Below, piece by piece: positions 6,001-6,274 of a stretch of DNA of 6,274 nucleotides. The notes beneath the pieces are model-generated. The model had not been told where the DNA came from, did not search any database, and worked only from the letters and a program-made list of their open reading frames with translations. The first letter of the stretch is position 1. Every line of letters begins with the position of its first letter. The position numbers and the translations under genes were made by a program. This DNA is from Balneolales bacterium (GTDB taxonomy: Bacteria > Bacteroidota > Rhodothermia > Balneolales > Balneolaceae): assembly GCA_030830725.1 (NCBI GenBank), contig JAURMN010000176.1:1-6274 (forward strand), given 5' to 3'.

Positions 6001-6274
6001 ATACTGGTGCCGTAATCATTGATAAAGTCGCTCAAAGATTATTCCTCATGGATACCAACAACAAGATTGTATCCATGAAATTTGAGATTGAAGTAGCGAC
6101 AAGTATAGATGAGCAGAATCCAGAGATAGCCAAAGCATTTAGACTTGAGCAAAACTATCCTAATCCGTTTAACCCAACAACTACTATCCGATTCAATCTG
6201 CAAAACAGAACGGATGTAACACTTAAAGTGTACAACTTGTTAGGTCAGGAAGTCGCGACATTGATTAACAGACA
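3090..6274 (+). CDS. secreted multidomain T9SS cargo protein, probable glycan-binding surface protein (3' end outside window)
   Basis: The frame runs from the ATG at 3090 without a stop to the window edge, 1061 complete codons. Residues 1-24 are a Sec signal peptide (MKKIA, hydrophobic core, likely cut after ELNA). Residues ~27-183 resemble a cohesin-type beta-sandwich, with GDEVTFDVKIS, FLIEFTYD and FTVKGVLAEL as alternating strands. A Pro/Thr-rich linker spans ~184-222. Residues ~224-389 (DVISLFSEAYTNVTVDTW to FIDNVYF) resemble the galactose-binding-like domain attached to secreted glycan-active enzymes of this phylum. Residues 402-697 and 707-1000 are two tandem copies of a beta-rich module whose fold I infer to be propeller-like. 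Residues ~1016-1061 are a type A T9SS sorting domain (YPNPFNPTTTIRF, KVYNLLGQEVATL), lacking roughly its last 40 residues because the window ends. The protein should cross the outer membrane through T9SS and be anchored or released at the surface. No catalytic residues are evident. It has no Shine-Dalgarno; the start is fixed by the signal peptide. Its function is not related to hut. Confidence 0.93.
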   Translation, partial: MKKIATILSVFALFSIVQIQELNAQNNLTFTFPPAIQGGAGDEVTFDVKISDPTALNIDQFLIEFTYDSRFISIDKSDVAPGFDTTGTSFTVNSTYETVVVSYVGTNGKKLGAAGPLFTVKGVLAELKLDSLSLDSLNNDSTVFVPGDSVYYFPGDTVGIAPDSAGWYYSSTGVTLRKMNFFNAASPSTPLVFTPPLELPKYTPIFLRRATKLTQPLTAAPAPTALQEDVISLFSEAYTNVTVDTWRTGWSSGVLEDVQIAGNAVKKYSSLDFVGVETVGNNLVDISGMEYFHVDIWTPNMTEIKFKLVDFGANKAYGGGDDTEHEVVLNAATAQSLGVGQINSRWHSLKIPLTAFTGLQNRKAIAQYIFSGKPVGEGIIFIDNVYFSRDPVPVTYEFPTLWTIDAPKSNWFGIANNVRGLTYNPATDHLIVASRDGGLKPVIVDAVSGDSVGMLQTTGISGGIFPYNKVRATADGQIFSANLVLDGKNVKIYRWENESEEPELVFSGDMTNGVRFGDALGAFGTGDDVTVLLSGTNPGTIAKFSWDGTTMTKVAEWTVPQHVGRGGFSYSVTTDNQIMAAGTNASPRFLNLSDGAEGATLSIDGVALADLKSVMYVDFFELGSESYVITGPAFTNGKFYLGKSTGAGYKLIKEIGPLGNNANGNNAGATIFDKRAKRLFLMDTNNQIHALDISSLFPPADEDGVYWSVDAPKSNWFGTGNNVRGMTYNPATDHVIVASRDGGLKPVILDAANGDSVGMLKTTGISGGIFPYNQVRATADGQIFTSNLVLDGKNVKIYRWENESEDPELVFSGEMTNGVRFGDALGAFGTGDDVTVLLSGSNSGIIAAFNWDGETLEKVAEVPVAKNVGRGGFSYAVTEDDQIMASGTFATPRFLSLEDGEEGDSLVIDGVAAADLQSVMFVDFATAGNNTYVVAGPAFTNGKFYAAKSDGSGFSLIKEIGPLGNNSNGNNTGAVIIDKVAQRLFLMDTNNKIVSMKFEIEVATSIDEQNPEIAKAFRLEQNYPNPFNPTTTIRFNLQNRTDVTLKVYNLLGQEVATLINR
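4293..5180 (+). repeat. intragenic tandem module, copy 1 (residues 402-697)
   Basis: This is the first of two homologous modules, running from WTIDAPKSNWFG to MDTNNQIHALDISSLF. Short strands ending in turn motifs recur, such as VRGLTYNPATDHLIVASRDG, ISGGIFPYNKVRATADGQI, VGRGGFSYSVTTDNQIMAAG and FTNGKFYLGKS. The alternation of strand, Gly/Asp turn and strand suggests a beta-propeller. The offset to copy 2 is exactly 915 bp (305 codons) throughout the stretch compared, including a ten-residue linker, PPADEDGVYW. I think the module may correspond to a Pfam domain of unknown function seen in Bacteroidota, but cannot name it with certainty. Confidence 0.9.
5208..6089 (+). repeat. intragenic tandem module, copy 2 (residues 707-1000)
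   Basis: This is the second module, from WSVDAPKSNWFG to MDTNNKIVSMKFEIEV, followed directly by the linker to the T9SS sorting domain. Many blocks match copy 1 exactly at the protein level (SGGIFPYN, NLVLDGKNVKIYRWENESE, TNGVRFGDALGAFGTGDD, SVM.VDF, KEIGPLGNN, LFLMDTNN). Most differences are conservative or at third codon positions, so both copies appear to be under selection. Confidence 0.9.

Noticed and set aside
4293..6089. Mobile element or duplicated gene with its own boundaries
   Set aside because: The duplication is in frame within one long coding sequence, with no terminal inverted repeats, target duplications or transposase; it is a domain duplication.

Overview
The window looks like a chromosomal segment from a bacterium of the Fibrobacterota-Chlorobiota-Bacteroidota (FCB) group. 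A Balneolota, Rhodothermota or similar marine lineage is most likely. The main evidence is the large last gene, which has a Sec signal peptide and ends in a type IX secretion (T9SS/Por) C-terminal sorting domain with the motif YPNPFNPTTTIRF followed by KVYNLLGQEVATL. No gene here has a clear Shine-Dalgarno sequence, which also fits that group. All genes lie on the + strand.

Region 1 (1-231) holds what may be the last 21 codons of an upstream gene, stop at 66-68. Two bases later comes a 43-residue single-pass membrane protein (71-202) that is not recognised. Region 2 (232-2904) is a histidine-utilisation pair. hutI (imidazolonepropionase, 467 aa) and hutG (formimidoylglutamase, 413 aa) are separated by 27 bp and very probably co-transcribed. 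They catalyse the last two steps of histidine breakdown: 4-imidazolone-5-propionate to N-formimidoyl-L-glutamate, then to L-glutamate plus formamide. hutH and hutU are not in the window. Both enzymes carry low-complexity loop insertions. HutG has Cys where the ureohydrolase family normally has the first Asp of the Asp-x-Asp metal-binding pair. hutI has an abrupt fall in GC content near 1440.

Region 3 (2905-3089) is a 185-bp intergenic segment with a plausible sigma70-type promoter, a repeated 10-bp palindrome and a bulged hairpin in the presumed leader. Region 4 (3090 to the window end, open at the 3' side) encodes a secreted protein of at least 1061 aa. Its order is signal peptide, cohesin-like beta-sandwich, proline-rich linker, a galactose-binding-like (carbohydrate-binding type) domain, two tandem copies of a roughly 300-residue beta-rich module, then the T9SS sorting domain. 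No catalytic domain is recognised. The two modules are about 79% identical in DNA just upstream of a 143-bp block that differs at only 4 positions, which points to gene conversion between the copies.

No RNA gene, CRISPR array, insertion sequence, attachment site or origin was seen.
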